Origin: an uncultured Lachnospiraceae bacterium
GTDB taxonomy: Bacteria; Bacillota; Clostridia; Lachnospirales; Lachnospiraceae
Direction: 5' to 3'
DNA: 41,453 nucleotides
Assembly (NCBI GenBank): GCA_947650005.1
Contig: CANSTU010000023.1
Coordinates: forward strand, 1-41,453
In this document: one piece after another, positions 8,956 to 16,021 of the stretch
Numbering within the stretch: the stretch's first letter is position 1
Layout: every line of letters begins with the position of its first letter
The notes under the pieces: model-generated
Told to the model about the DNA's origin: nothing
What the model saw: only the letters and a program-made list of their open reading frames with translations
Database searches by the model: none
Program-made: the position numbers and the translations under genes

Positions 8956-9113
8956 TTGTATCACATTCCTTTCTGATTAAATTTTATGAAAGCCCATCCA
9001 GCGGGCAGCTGCGTGAACGCACCTGCCCGTACCGATGCCCGATCCTGATATCGGCCGAATCAACGGGCAGAACCGCAGGACGGTTTTCCTTTTTCTTTTT
9101 TGCTCTGGTATTT

Positions 9114-9142
9114 AGTGTACTTCCATCCTGGAGAAAAGTCAA
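9114..9142 (-). promoter_or_regulatory. Sigma-A promoter of htpG
   Basis: Minus strand TTGACT (9137-9142), 17-base spacer, TACACT (9114-9119). It lies directly downstream of the CIRCE operator. Confidence 0.75.
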
Positions 9143-9149
9143 TAGAAAA

Positions 9150-9176
9150 TTAGCACTCAATTCAAATGAGTGCTAA
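9150..9176. promoter_or_regulatory. CIRCE operator (HrcA binding site)
   Basis: TTAGCACTC - 9 bases - GAGTGCTAA, a perfect match to the CIRCE consensus, 8 bases upstream of the htpG -35 box. CIRCE usually controls groESL and dnaK operons and binds the repressor HrcA. Confidence 0.95.
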
Positions 9177-9316
9177 TAACAAAAAACTGTCCAGACCTGT
9201 ACAAACTGTTACAATGAGTCAATGCATTTTAAATAAGTCGCTGAGAAACTGGATTCACGATACCGGAGGATAAGCAAACGACGGAACAAAAAGCCGGGAA
9301 AAGTTCCCAGAGCTGC

Positions 9317-9346
9317 GCATAATTGTCCCCTTGATTCCACATGCTA
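9317..9346 (+). promoter_or_regulatory. Candidate forespore (sigma-G/sigma-F) promoter of spoVAE
   Basis: GCATAA, 17-base spacer, CATGCTA fits the -35/-10 pattern of forespore sigma factors. It lies 68 bases upstream of a spore-germination gene known to be sigma-G dependent in Bacillus. This is pattern matching only. Confidence 0.45.
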
Positions 9347-9414
9347 ACAGCACAAGCAGCCCATTTCCTTTTTGAGCAGCTCCAATCTGACAACCAACAG
9401 GGAAAGGAAGATTT

Positions 9415-9771
9415 ATGGATTATATCAACGCATTCTGGATCGGCGGGCTCATATGCGCCCTGGTACAGATCCTTATGGAAAAAACAAAATTGATGCCCGG
9501 ACGGATCATGGTACTCCTGGTATGTACCGGAGCCGTACTCGGCGCCATCGGCGTCTACGAACCTTTTTTGAAATTTGCAGGAGCAGGAGCCAGCGTTCCT
9601 CTGCTGGGTTTTGGCAACACGTTAATGAAGGGTGTCCGGGAGGCTATCGACGAACAGGGTTTCCTGGGCCTTTTCACCGGAGGTTTCAAAGCCGGAGCCG
9701 CCGGATGCTGCGCTGCCCTCGTCTTCGGCTACCTGGCATCTCTTATTTTTAACCCAAAGATGAAAAAGTAA
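9415..9771 (+). CDS. spoVAE: Stage V sporulation protein AE (SpoVAE)
   Basis: 118-residue membrane protein with three or four hydrophobic segments. It is glycine/alanine rich, with FWIGGLICALVQIL at the start and LLGFGNTLMKGV in the middle, as in the SpoVAEb family. SpoVA proteins form the inner-membrane channel for dipicolinic acid uptake in the forespore and release at germination. The start has GGAAAGGAAG upstream. Normally the gene follows spoVAC and spoVAD; here it is alone, with a candidate forespore promoter and two long hairpins behind it. The partners must lie elsewhere. Confidence 0.9.
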   Translation: MDYINAFWIGGLICALVQILMEKTKLMPGRIMVLLVCTGAVLGAIGVYEPFLKFAGAGASVPLLGFGNTLMKGVREAIDEQGFLGLFTGGFKAGAAGCCAALVFGYLASLIFNPKMKK

Positions 9772-9801
9772 TTCTTTTAGAAGCTACCTTTTGTATTCTG
9801 T

Positions 9802-9872
9802 CCGGGTGGTTTTGGCTTTGCAGGAGAAGGCGGGAGCATGCCCCTTTCTCCTGCAAAGCCAAAATCGCCCGG
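9802..9872. repeat. Long hairpin without U-tract, 27-base arms
   Basis: Arms 9802-9828 and 9846-9872 pair over 27 positions. The two non-Watson-Crick positions are both G-U pairs in plus-strand RNA. The core GGCTTTGCAGGAGAA recurs rearranged in the hairpin at 15341. No T run follows on either strand, so this is not a standard terminator. Confidence 0.85.
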
Positions 9873-9901
9873 GCGGAATGGGTCAGGCAACGCTTTCATC
9901 T

Positions 9902-9987
9902 ATACCCTCGCTGGACAAGGGGATACACGCCGCCAGTTGCCAAAATACGGCACTTGGGGCATGTATCCCCTTGTGCAGCGAGGGTAT
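9902..9987. repeat. Long hairpin without U-tract, ~38-base arms
   Basis: Arms 9902-9939 and 9950-9987, with uninterrupted blocks ATACCCTCGCTG and ACAAGGGGATACA on each side and few mismatches. It follows directly after the 9802 hairpin and lacks a T run. Confidence 0.85.
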
Positions 9988-10012
9988 CGCCTATTAAAAT
10001 GAATTTCCTTCC

Positions 10013-10041
10013 TTGCATGACATTCCTGCCTATGGTATACT
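10013..10041 (+). promoter_or_regulatory. Sigma-A promoter of the small His/Cys-rich gene
   Basis: TTGCAT, 17-base spacer, TATACT. A leader of about 95 bases runs to the ATG at 10142. Confidence 0.65.
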
Positions 10042-10141
10042 GGATATCGGGAAGAAATATCCATACCGAAAGGGACCTGCTTCCTTGAAAAAGGCGGCTC
10101 CCATCCCTTCCTGGCTTTTTTAAAAAGGAGGAATTGTCATC

Positions 10142-10423
10142 ATGGTAATCAAAAAAACTTTGGCTGCAGGTACCGCCGCGCTGATGTTGTCCCTGCTCGT
10201 GGTAACCCCGGTATCCGCCCATGGCCATCACAGGCAGGCAACGGCCCCAGCCGATATGCAATGCCCGATATGTACGGTGGAGGGCTGCCTCGAAGAGGGA
10301 CGCCACACCCATGACGGGTATGATTACTGCGGTTATAACCATAGCTGCGGCTACTGCGACGGTACTTGCGTGAACGCTGCTCCCCGTCGCGGGCACGGCG
10401 GACATCACGGCTGCTGCCGCTAA
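10142..10423 (+). CDS. Small secreted His/Cys-rich protein, possible metal binder
   Basis: 93 residues. A clear signal peptide comes first: basic MVIKK, a hydrophobic core to about residue 22, and a cleavage site near VSA-HG at residue 26. The mature 67 residues are packed with potential metal ligands: HGHH, CPIC, CGYNHSCGYCDGTC, HGGHHGCC. A strong AAGGAGG precedes the ATG by about 9 bases, and a consensus-like promoter lies upstream. I recognise no family. The composition suggests binding of Cu, Zn or Ni outside the membrane, but this is inference from residue content. The downstream DUF362 gene is 91 bases away. Confidence 0.75.
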   Translation: MVIKKTLAAGTAALMLSLLVVTPVSAHGHHRQATAPADMQCPICTVEGCLEEGRHTHDGYDYCGYNHSCGYCDGTCVNAAPRRGHGGHHGCCR

Positions 10424-10431
10424 TCGGACAA

Positions 10432-10505
10432 AAGTTAACGTATAAAATGGCTCTACAGCCATTTTTATCCGTGGATTTACGCCCGCTGAAGCGGGCAGGA
10501 AGGTT
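10432..10505 (+). repeat. Dispersed SD-hairpin repeat, locus 3
   Basis: Two hairpins in tandem: AAAATGGCT...AGCCATTTTT, then GCCCGCTGAAGCGGGC, followed by AGGAAGG. The reverse complement matches the tandem units at 16.0-16.2 kb, including CACGG and ATGGCTGTA. It is inverted relative to the other copies because the gene served (10515) is on the plus strand. Confidence 0.85.
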
Positions 10506-10518
10506 ATTACATTTATGA
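10447..10518 (+). CDS. Possible leader ORF inside the repeat, coupled to the DUF362 gene
   Basis: An ATG in the first hairpin of the repeat opens a 23-codon frame starting MALQPFLSVDL. Its TGA (10516-10518) overlaps the ATG of the next gene (10515), a classic coupling overlap. Units at 16.0 kb encode the similar start MSLQPFFN. There is no good Shine-Dalgarno before this ATG, so translation is uncertain. Confidence 0.3.
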   Translation: MALQPFLSVDLRPLKRAGRLLHL

Positions 10519-11381
10519 AGGCGAAAGTTTTCTTTTCCAGAACCATCACCCCTGAGAAAATCCTGGAGCTGTATCAGCTTCTGGACAAACCGCTTCCAGG
10601 CAAAGTCGCCGCTAAGCTGCATTCGGGGGAAACAGGCAACCAAAACTTCCTCGGTCCGGAATTCTGGATTCCTATCATTAACCACATAAACGGAACCGTG
10701 GTGGAATGCAATACAGCCTATGAGGGAACTCGCAATACCACCCAGGCACACCTGAAGACGCTGGAAGAACACGGCTGGAGCCGGAACTTTCCCGTTGATC
10801 TCCTGGATGGAGAAGGTCCGGATCTGGAGCTGTCCATTCCCGAAGGGAATTGCATCCGCAAGAATTACGTCGGGAAAAACCTGGCAAATTACGATTCCCT
10901 TCTCGTGCTTTCCCATTTTAAAGGCCATCCCATGGGAGGCTACGGCGGAGCGCTCAAGCAGCTGTCCATCGGCATCGCTTCCTCTTTTGGCAAAGCATAT
11001 ATCCATGGCGCGGGAAATACGGAAAAAATTTGGACGTCGGATCATAATTCCTTCCTGGAATCCATGGCAGACGCTGCTGCCTCCGTCGTAGAGTATTTCC
11101 ACGGAAATGCAGCATACATCAACGTGATGAAAAACATGTCCGTGGACTGCGACTGCTGTGCCGTCGCGGAAGATCCCTGCATGAAGGACATCGGTATCCT
11201 GGCCTCCCTTGACCCGGTAGCTATCGACCAGGCATGCCTGGATTTGGTCTATGCGGCAGACGACCCTGGCCGCAGCCATCTCATTGAGCGCATCGAGACG
11301 CGCAACGGAGTCCATACCATAGAAACCGCAGCGGCGCTGGGGATAGGCTCCCGAGAATATGAACTGGTAGAAATCGGCTAA
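10515..11381 (+). CDS. DUF362 domain protein
   Basis: 288 residues, recognised as a DUF362 protein by VECNTAYEGTRN near the N-terminus, the central HFKGHPMGGYGGALKQLSIGIAS and the C-terminal DPVAIDQACLDLV. DUF362 proteins are often fused to or found beside ferredoxins; the biochemical role is not established. This member has no CxxCxxC ferredoxin motifs, only isolated cysteines (DCDCCAV). AGGAAGG from the repeat is the only plausible ribosome site, about 10 bases before the ATG. A strong terminator follows, so it is probably monocistronic or cotranscribed with the gene at 10142. Confidence 0.85.
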   Translation: MKAKVFFSRTITPEKILELYQLLDKPLPGKVAAKLHSGETGNQNFLGPEFWIPIINHINGTVVECNTAYEGTRNTTQAHLKTLEEHGWSRNFPVDLLDGEGPDLELSIPEGNCIRKNYVGKNLANYDSLLVLSHFKGHPMGGYGGALKQLSIGIASSFGKAYIHGAGNTEKIWTSDHNSFLESMADAAASVVEYFHGNAAYINVMKNMSVDCDCCAVAEDPCMKDIGILASLDPVAIDQACLDLVYAADDPGRSHLIERIETRNGVHTIETAAALGIGSREYELVEIG

Positions 11382-11400
11382 TTCGGACACCCGAAAGATA

Positions 11401-11452
11401 AAAAACCATGCCTTTTTCCCATAAAACCTGATTGGGGAAAGGCATGGTTTTT
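11401..11452 (+). terminator. Rho-independent terminator after the DUF362 gene
   Basis: AAAAACCATGCCTTT and AAAGGCATGGTTTTT form a stem of about 18 pairs around a 13-base loop, ending in TTTTT. The A run on the left means it may also work on the other strand. Confidence 0.85.
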
Positions 11453-11484
11453 GTTGCATGGCAAGATTTTTGGAAAGAAGCATT

Positions 11485-11541
11485 TAAACTCACTAAGTTG
11501 GACGGTATTACAGGCATAGCCTGTGATATGCAGGGGGAAAT
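11485..11541 (+). repeat. Dispersed SD-hairpin repeat, locus 4 (variant)
   Basis: TTACAGGCATAGCCTGTGAT then ATGCAGGGGG. This is the same variant, inverted, as the copy at 38519. The terminal GGGGG lies 5 bases before the ATG at 11543 and is the ribosome site of the kinase gene. Confidence 0.75.
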
Positions 11542-11542
11542 T

Positions 11543-13708
11543 ATGAAGACACATCGGCAGAGAGGGCTGATCCTACTATTTTTACTCTTATGCATCACTG
11601 GTATTTCCGTCACATTGATGGGAAATACCATGGATAAGACTCTCAAAATACTCTTACTGGCGAGCGCATTCTTTATTTTTCATTTTATATACCGCAGCTG
11701 GCGTCAAACGCAGGAAAAGGAACTGGAGCTAAAGTACCGCGATCTGATGTTTGATACCCTTTCTCTCAACGTAGATGATATCTTTGTAATGCTGGATCAT
11801 AAGACATGGAGAGTGGACTATATCAGCCCCAATGTGGAACGGCTCTTGGGTATCCCGCTGGATGAGGCCATAAAGAACGTACGGCTGCTGGGGCAAGGCG
11901 TAGTGGATGACGACGTTTCCATTTCTCGTGAAGAACTGGCCGCCATTCCTATTCATGGCAGCCGTCATTGGGAACATCAGCATATGCATCAGACCAGCCG
12001 GGAATTACGTTGGTATCGCAAAACCATTTATCACGAAAAGATCCAGGGCATGGAGAAATTCATCCTGGTGATGTCGGACCGCACACAGGAACGGCGGATG
12101 AATGAAAATCTTCAGGGCGCCCTGGAAGCAGCCAAAAACGCCAATGAGGCAAAAAGCCACTTCCTGTCCAATATGTCCCATGATATCCGTACCCCCATGA
12201 ACGCAATCATCGGTTTTTCCGTCCTGCTGGAAAAAGATGCCGACCAGCCTGATAAGGTACGGGAATACACCCGAAAGATTTCTGCCTCAGGCCAACATCT
12301 GCTCAGCCTTATCAACGACGTGCTGGATATGAGCAAAATCGAAAGCGGAAAAACCTCCTTGAACCTGCAGCCCTTTCAGCTTCCCGACCTGCTGGAGGAG
12401 CTTACCACCATTCTGCTCCCCCAAACCAAGGCCAAACGCCAGACCTTTGATCTGCATGTACAGGGATACCCCGCCGAACAGTTGCTTGGCGATAAATTAC
12501 GTCTGAATCAAATCCTTCTCAACCTGCTATCCAATGCGGTCAAATATACCCCGGAGGGCGGGAAGATCGATTTTATCGTCCAGGCCCTGCCGCAGGCTTC
12601 GTCTCAATATGCCAGCCTATGCTTTGTTGTACAGGACAACGGAATCGGTATGAGTGATTCATTTCTCAAAACCGTCTTTGACCCTTTCTCCCGGGAAGCC
12701 AATTCTACAGCCAGCGGCATCCAGGGAACCGGCCTGGGAATGGCCATTACCAAAAACCTGGTGGATCTCATGGGCGGCGTCATCCAAGCGGAAAGCCGGC
12801 CTGGGCAAGGCAGCACCTTCACGGTAGAACTCTCCTTTGCCCTTCCAGCCCAATCCGATGAGGAAGACATCCGGGTCCGTTACGGAGTTACCAAGATCCT
12901 GGTGGTGGATGATGAGGAAGAGGTCTGCCGGGACATCCAAACCCTGATGCGGGATACCGGCGTGGAAGTCTCCTATACCACAGACGGAGATGCTGCGGTG
13001 GTGATGGCAATACAGGCACAGGAACAAAATGACGGATATGATGTGATTCTTCTCGACTGGAAGATGCCAGGACACAATGGGGTGGAAATCACCGGGCAGC
13101 TCCGGTCTCGCATCCAGAAACACATACCCATCCTGGTTCTCACTTCCTATGATTGGAGCGATATAGAGGAGGAGGCCCAGAGCGCAGGCATTGATGCCTT
13201 TATGCCTAAGCCCTTCTTCATCTCCACCTTCCGCCAGACCCTGAATTCTCTCTATGCTGACAGCCGCCCTCTTCAGGAACTCCCTGATGAATCTCCGGCG
13301 CTGGAAGGTATGTTATTCCTGGTGGCAGAGGATAACGAACTGAACGCGGAGATTCTGTCCGAAATGCTGGATATGGAGGACGCCTCCTGTGAACTGGCAC
13401 ACAACGGGCAGGAAGCGTTGGAAATGTTCCTCCATTCCGATCCCGGACATTATGACATGATTCTCATGGATATACAGATGCCGGTCATGAATGGTTATGA
13501 AGCTACCAGGCAGATTCGCTCATGCAGCCATCCTGACGCTGGGCATATCCCTATTGTGGCCATGACGGCCAACGCCTTTGCCGAGGATGTCCGCAGCGCC
13601 CTGGATGCCGGCATGAACGGCCATCTAGCGAAGCCTATAGACATGAACGCCATGAAGTCCCTTCTAAGCCAGTTCAAAGCCGGCTGTCCCGTGGACCATA
13701 CTCCATAA
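11543..13708 (+). CDS. Hybrid sensor histidine kinase: 2 TM, PAS, HisKA, HATPase, two receivers
   Basis: 721 residues from the ATG at 11543. Two membrane helices lie at about 8-28 and 34-50. A PAS-like domain (70-200) includes DHKTWRVDYISPNVERLLG. The HisKA box FLSNMSHDIRTPMNAI has His213. HATPase motifs are LRLNQILLNLLSNAVKYTPEGG and DNGIGMSDSF plus GTGLGMAI. Receiver 1 has Asp505 in LLDWKMPG; receiver 2 has Asp643 in LMDIQMPVMNG. No Hpt domain or DNA-binding output is fused, so the phosphate probably passes to a separate protein. An open frame extends upstream to 11432, but it crosses the terminator and the repeat, and GGGGG five bases before 11543 decides the start. No cognate regulator adjoins it. 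Confidence 0.92.
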   Translation: MKTHRQRGLILLFLLLCITGISVTLMGNTMDKTLKILLLASAFFIFHFIYRSWRQTQEKELELKYRDLMFDTLSLNVDDIFVMLDHKTWRVDYISPNVERLLGIPLDEAIKNVRLLGQGVVDDDVSISREELAAIPIHGSRHWEHQHMHQTSRELRWYRKTIYHEKIQGMEKFILVMSDRTQERRMNENLQGALEAAKNANEAKSHFLSNMSHDIRTPMNAIIGFSVLLEKDADQPDKVREYTRKISASGQHLLSLINDVLDMSKIESGKTSLNLQPFQLPDLLEELTTILLPQTKAKRQTFDLHVQGYPAEQLLGDKLRLNQILLNLLSNAVKYTPEGGKIDFIVQALPQASSQYASLCFVVQDNGIGMSDSFLKTVFDPFSREANSTASGIQGTGLGMAITKNLVDLMGGVIQAESRPGQGSTFTVELSFALPAQSDEEDIRVRYGVTKILVVDDEEEVCRDIQTLMRDTGVEVSYTTDGDAAVVMAIQAQEQNDGYDVILLDWKMPGHNGVEITGQLRSRIQKHIPILVLTSYDWSDIEEEAQSAGIDAFMPKPFFISTFRQTLNSLYADSRPLQELPDESPALEGMLFLVAEDNELNAEILSEMLDMEDASCELAHNGQEALEMFLHSDPGHYDMILMDIQMPVMNGYEATRQIRSCSHPDAGHIPIVAMTANAFAEDVRSALDAGMNGHLAKPIDMNAMKSLLSQFKAGCPVDHTP

Positions 13709-13728
13709 TGGCCGCCCATCGCTATAAG

Positions 13729-14049
13729 AGAGGTTCGACGCCCGACAAGCCAGATGGTCCAGCCCCTCGGCATCGCCCTGGCTACAGGTGAAGGCGGCAT
13801 GTCCTGCTGCGATGGGGAAGGGGGCAAGTCTGTTTTCGAACGCCTTTCATGCCATGAAGATGAGACCTGCTTCCCAGGAGGGACGCACCCCGACTGGGAA
13901 GCGTCCAGGGCTCATCGGAATGTCTGGCATGAGTGCGTTCGAAAACAGACTTGCCCCCTTCCCCATCGCAGCAGGACATGCCGCCTTCACCTGTAGCCAG
14001 GGCGATGCCGAGGGGCTGGACCATCTGGCTTGTCGGGCGTCGAACCTCT
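13729..14049. repeat. Giant palindrome: perfect 115-bp arms, 91-bp loop
   Basis: Bases 13729-13843 are the exact reverse complement of 13935-14049. The loop continues the symmetry imperfectly: TCATGCCA against TGGCATGA, GATGAG against CTCATC, GCTTCCCAG against CTGGGAAGC. GC-rich blocks just outside (GGCCGCC, 13709-13715 and 14052-14058) also mirror each other. It fills the space between two convergent genes. There is no T run for a normal terminator. The open frames inside it are near mirror images on the two strands and therefore not evidence of protein. Confidence 0.95.
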
Positions 14050-14067
14050 TTGGCGGCCTCATACTCT

Positions 14068-15177
14068 CTATCCGTACAGGATTCCGTCATAATACTCCAA
14101 AAGGAGTTGTACCACCCTGCCGTAACTCTTCATACCGTCCTCCACACCGTTGATCTTCAACGTGGCCTCTGTAAACTGATTGGAGGCTTTCTTTACCACT
14201 TCAGTATCCACCACCGCCTTTTCCTCCACCTCTTCCCAAGCCTCCGCGGTTAGAAATAGGTCATCCCCATACACCTGATCAGCGATTCCGGGATGCTCCG
14301 CGTACAGCGATGCGTTGTGACCAATGGAATTCAGAAATTCCCGCTCCACATAGCTGAGCACTCCCATATAGCCGCTGTACCTGAAAAAAGGATCGTCCGA
14401 TGTAATACAGGCGAGAAAACCAATGAAGTTCGCGTCATCTTCAAAGATGAATCCCTTCAGGTGCGCCAGTTCGTGGCAGATGGTGGACGGCATGTTCACC
14501 ACATACATCCTGCCATTATAATTGGCTTCCATAGAAAAGGGGAAATAATATCCCATCATATACTCTTGGCTGAGCAGGTCGGAGGCCCTTATGATTTTTG
14601 CCCTGGGATAATATCCGGCAAGCTGCCCGTACTCCTCTCCCAGCTTCTGCATGGCCGCAATAGCTTCCTGCGTCACCTGTCCTGTATAGACCAGGTAACC
14701 GTCCCCGTCCCGTTCCATCAAATTGCTCAGTTCGTTTAGCTGCTCCACGATATGGTCCCGTACAAGGGCAAGCTCCTGATCCGTGTAACCTTTTGCCGCC
14801 CTCTCCGGCATATACTTCTCATCGAATTTGGACGCATGATATAGGATGAAACAGTTCCAGGTCATGACCATGAAAACTGCTAGAAGAATCCAAGCAAACG
14901 CCCGGTAATACCCCCTGCACAGCAGCTTTACCCATTCCCGGCGCACGAAAAGGCGGACTATCCCCAAAAGCACCGCCTCCAAGAGAAGCAAAAGGCCCAA
15001 AGCAATCATCCACTCTCCTACAGAAAAAGGAAAAAGGGACGTCAGTCTGCCATATCCGTTCACTGCCGCAGGGAACAGATGCTTCACATGCCAGTCACAG
15101 AACTGCCTGCTGTTCCAGGCAACCACGTTCACCAGTATTGTTAGTCCAAATAACCCCAGCCATACCTTTCTCTTCAT
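14068..15177 (-). CDS. DUF3810 family membrane protein, predicted zinc peptidase
   Basis: About 369 residues. Three N-terminal hydrophobic segments (about 5-25, 45-75 and 90-115) precede a long soluble domain with STICHELAHLKGF (HExxH) followed by EDDANFIGFLAC, a glutamate-containing helix as expected for a gluzincin third ligand. DUF3810 proteins are uncharacterised predicted membrane-anchored metallopeptidases. The ATG at 15177 (MKRKVW) has GGGGG 8 bases upstream; an ATG at 15201 lies before that site and is less likely. A promoter at 15216-15244 and the giant palindrome at its 3' end suggest a single-gene unit. Confidence 0.85.
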   Translation of the reverse strand: MKRKVWLGLFGLTILVNVVAWNSRQFCDWHVKHLFPAAVNGYGRLTSLFPFSVGEWMIALGLLLLLEAVLLGIVRLFVRREWVKLLCRGYYRAFAWILLAVFMVMTWNCFILYHASKFDEKYMPERAAKGYTDQELALVRDHIVEQLNELSNLMERDGDGYLVYTGQVTQEAIAAMQKLGEEYGQLAGYYPRAKIIRASDLLSQEYMMGYYFPFSMEANYNGRMYVVNMPSTICHELAHLKGFIFEDDANFIGFLACITSDDPFFRYSGYMGVLSYVEREFLNSIGHNASLYAEHPGIADQVYGDDLFLTAEAWEEVEEKAVVDTEVVKKASNQFTEATLKINGVEDGMKSYGRVVQLLLEYYDGILYG

Positions 15178-15215
15178 GTAAGAATCCCCCGCCCTGTACA
15201 TTCACCTCTTTTATG

Positions 15216-15244
15216 ATTATATCGTGAACGAATGAACAAAACAA
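15216..15244 (-). promoter_or_regulatory. Sigma-A promoter of the DUF3810 gene
   Basis: Minus strand TTGTTT, 17-base spacer, perfect TATAAT, reading to the ATG at 15177. Confidence 0.7.
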
Positions 15245-15340
15245 GGCAATCATAAAAATGCCACAAAGTGTTTACAGGTCCGTTACATTTGACCTGTTCG
15301 TTTATAAATTCAGACTTCCCGCCCTCTATTCCACCGTCCC

Positions 15341-15402
15341 AATGCAGGAAGGCTTTGCAGCCCCGGTCGGTCTCTTTTGGGACTGCAAAGCCTTCCTGCA
15401 TT
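15341..15402. repeat. Long hairpin without U-tract, perfect 20-base arms
   Basis: AATGCAGGAAGGCTTTGCAG (15341-15360) is exactly complementary to 15383-15402 across a 22-base loop. It lies 8 bases past the stop of the YgjP-like gene. It shares the words GCTTTGCAG and GCAGGA with the hairpin at 9802. Confidence 0.85.
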
Positions 15403-15409
15403 TGAGATA

Positions 15410-15976
15410 TTATTCCAGCATACGCCCGATGATACGGCTGCCGTTTTCCTTCAGCCAACGCCTGCGTTCTCCATAATCCGGAAGGATCCTTTCCACCTCT
15501 CGCCAGAATTGCTCCGAGTGATTCATTTGTCTGCGGTGGCAGAGTTCATGTACCACCACATAGTCCTGGATTTCCGGGGGAGTGAGCATCAAAAGGCAGT
15601 TGAAGTTCAGATTACCCTTTGCTGAGCAGCTCCCCCACCGGCTTTTCTGGTTTCTGATCGTGATCTTACCATAAGTGACGCCCACCTGCGGCGCATAATA
15701 CGCCACCCGGCCGGGAAGCAACTCCAGGGCCTGATCTGCCAGCCTGCGGATATCCTCCGCGGACAGCTTTTCCTGTGCCTCCCTTTCAGCCTTCCTTTGG
15801 CGTACCAGCTCCAGGCTCTTTTCGATCCATGCCGATTTTTCCTGTACAAAGCGGGCGATTTCTTTTTCCTTCATACGCATAGGCGCTCGGACGATGACCC
15901 GCACGTCCGCCGTCACCTCCAACGCTATGGTTTTGCGCCTGCTGCGGCGTATCTCAATCTCCATACGGATAACCAT
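15410..15976 (-). CDS. YgjP/SprT-like M48-type zinc metallopeptidase
   Basis: About 188 residues of the YgjP (DUF45) family. The N-terminal part is IEIRRSRRKTIALEV, the middle is ITIRNQKSRWGSCSAKGNLNFN, and the zinc site is VVHELCHRRQMNHSEQFW, giving HExxH with a downstream His. The family is predicted to be a soluble metallopeptidase of unclear substrate. The start is ambiguous. ATG 15976 has GGAAAGG only one base away; ATG 15964 has it 13 bases away; ATG 16054 lies inside a repeat unit after AAGGAGG and would add MSLQPFFNRE from the repeat. Alignment with the family favours 15964-15976. Tandem repeats fill its leader. Confidence 0.85.
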   Translation of the reverse strand: MVIRMEIEIRRSRRKTIALEVTADVRVIVRAPMRMKEKEIARFVQEKSAWIEKSLELVRQRKAEREAQEKLSAEDIRRLADQALELLPGRVAYYAPQVGVTYGKITIRNQKSRWGSCSAKGNLNFNCLLMLTPPEIQDYVVVHELCHRRQMNHSEQFWREVERILPDYGERRRWLKENGSRIIGRMLE

Positions 15977-16021
15977 GCCTTTCCATAACCTGCGAATTTG
16001 TGCCTGCATCAACAGAGACAT

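Noticed and set aside
10149-11483. 444-codon open frame on the minus strand over the His/Cys-rich and DUF362 genes
   Set aside because: It crosses two plus-strand genes, a repeat and a terminator; the product has no recognisable domain.
13754-14090. Overlapping open frames of 60-120 codons on both strands with nearly the same protein sequence
   Set aside because: They arise because the DNA is a palindrome; both strands read alike. No ribosome sites fit.
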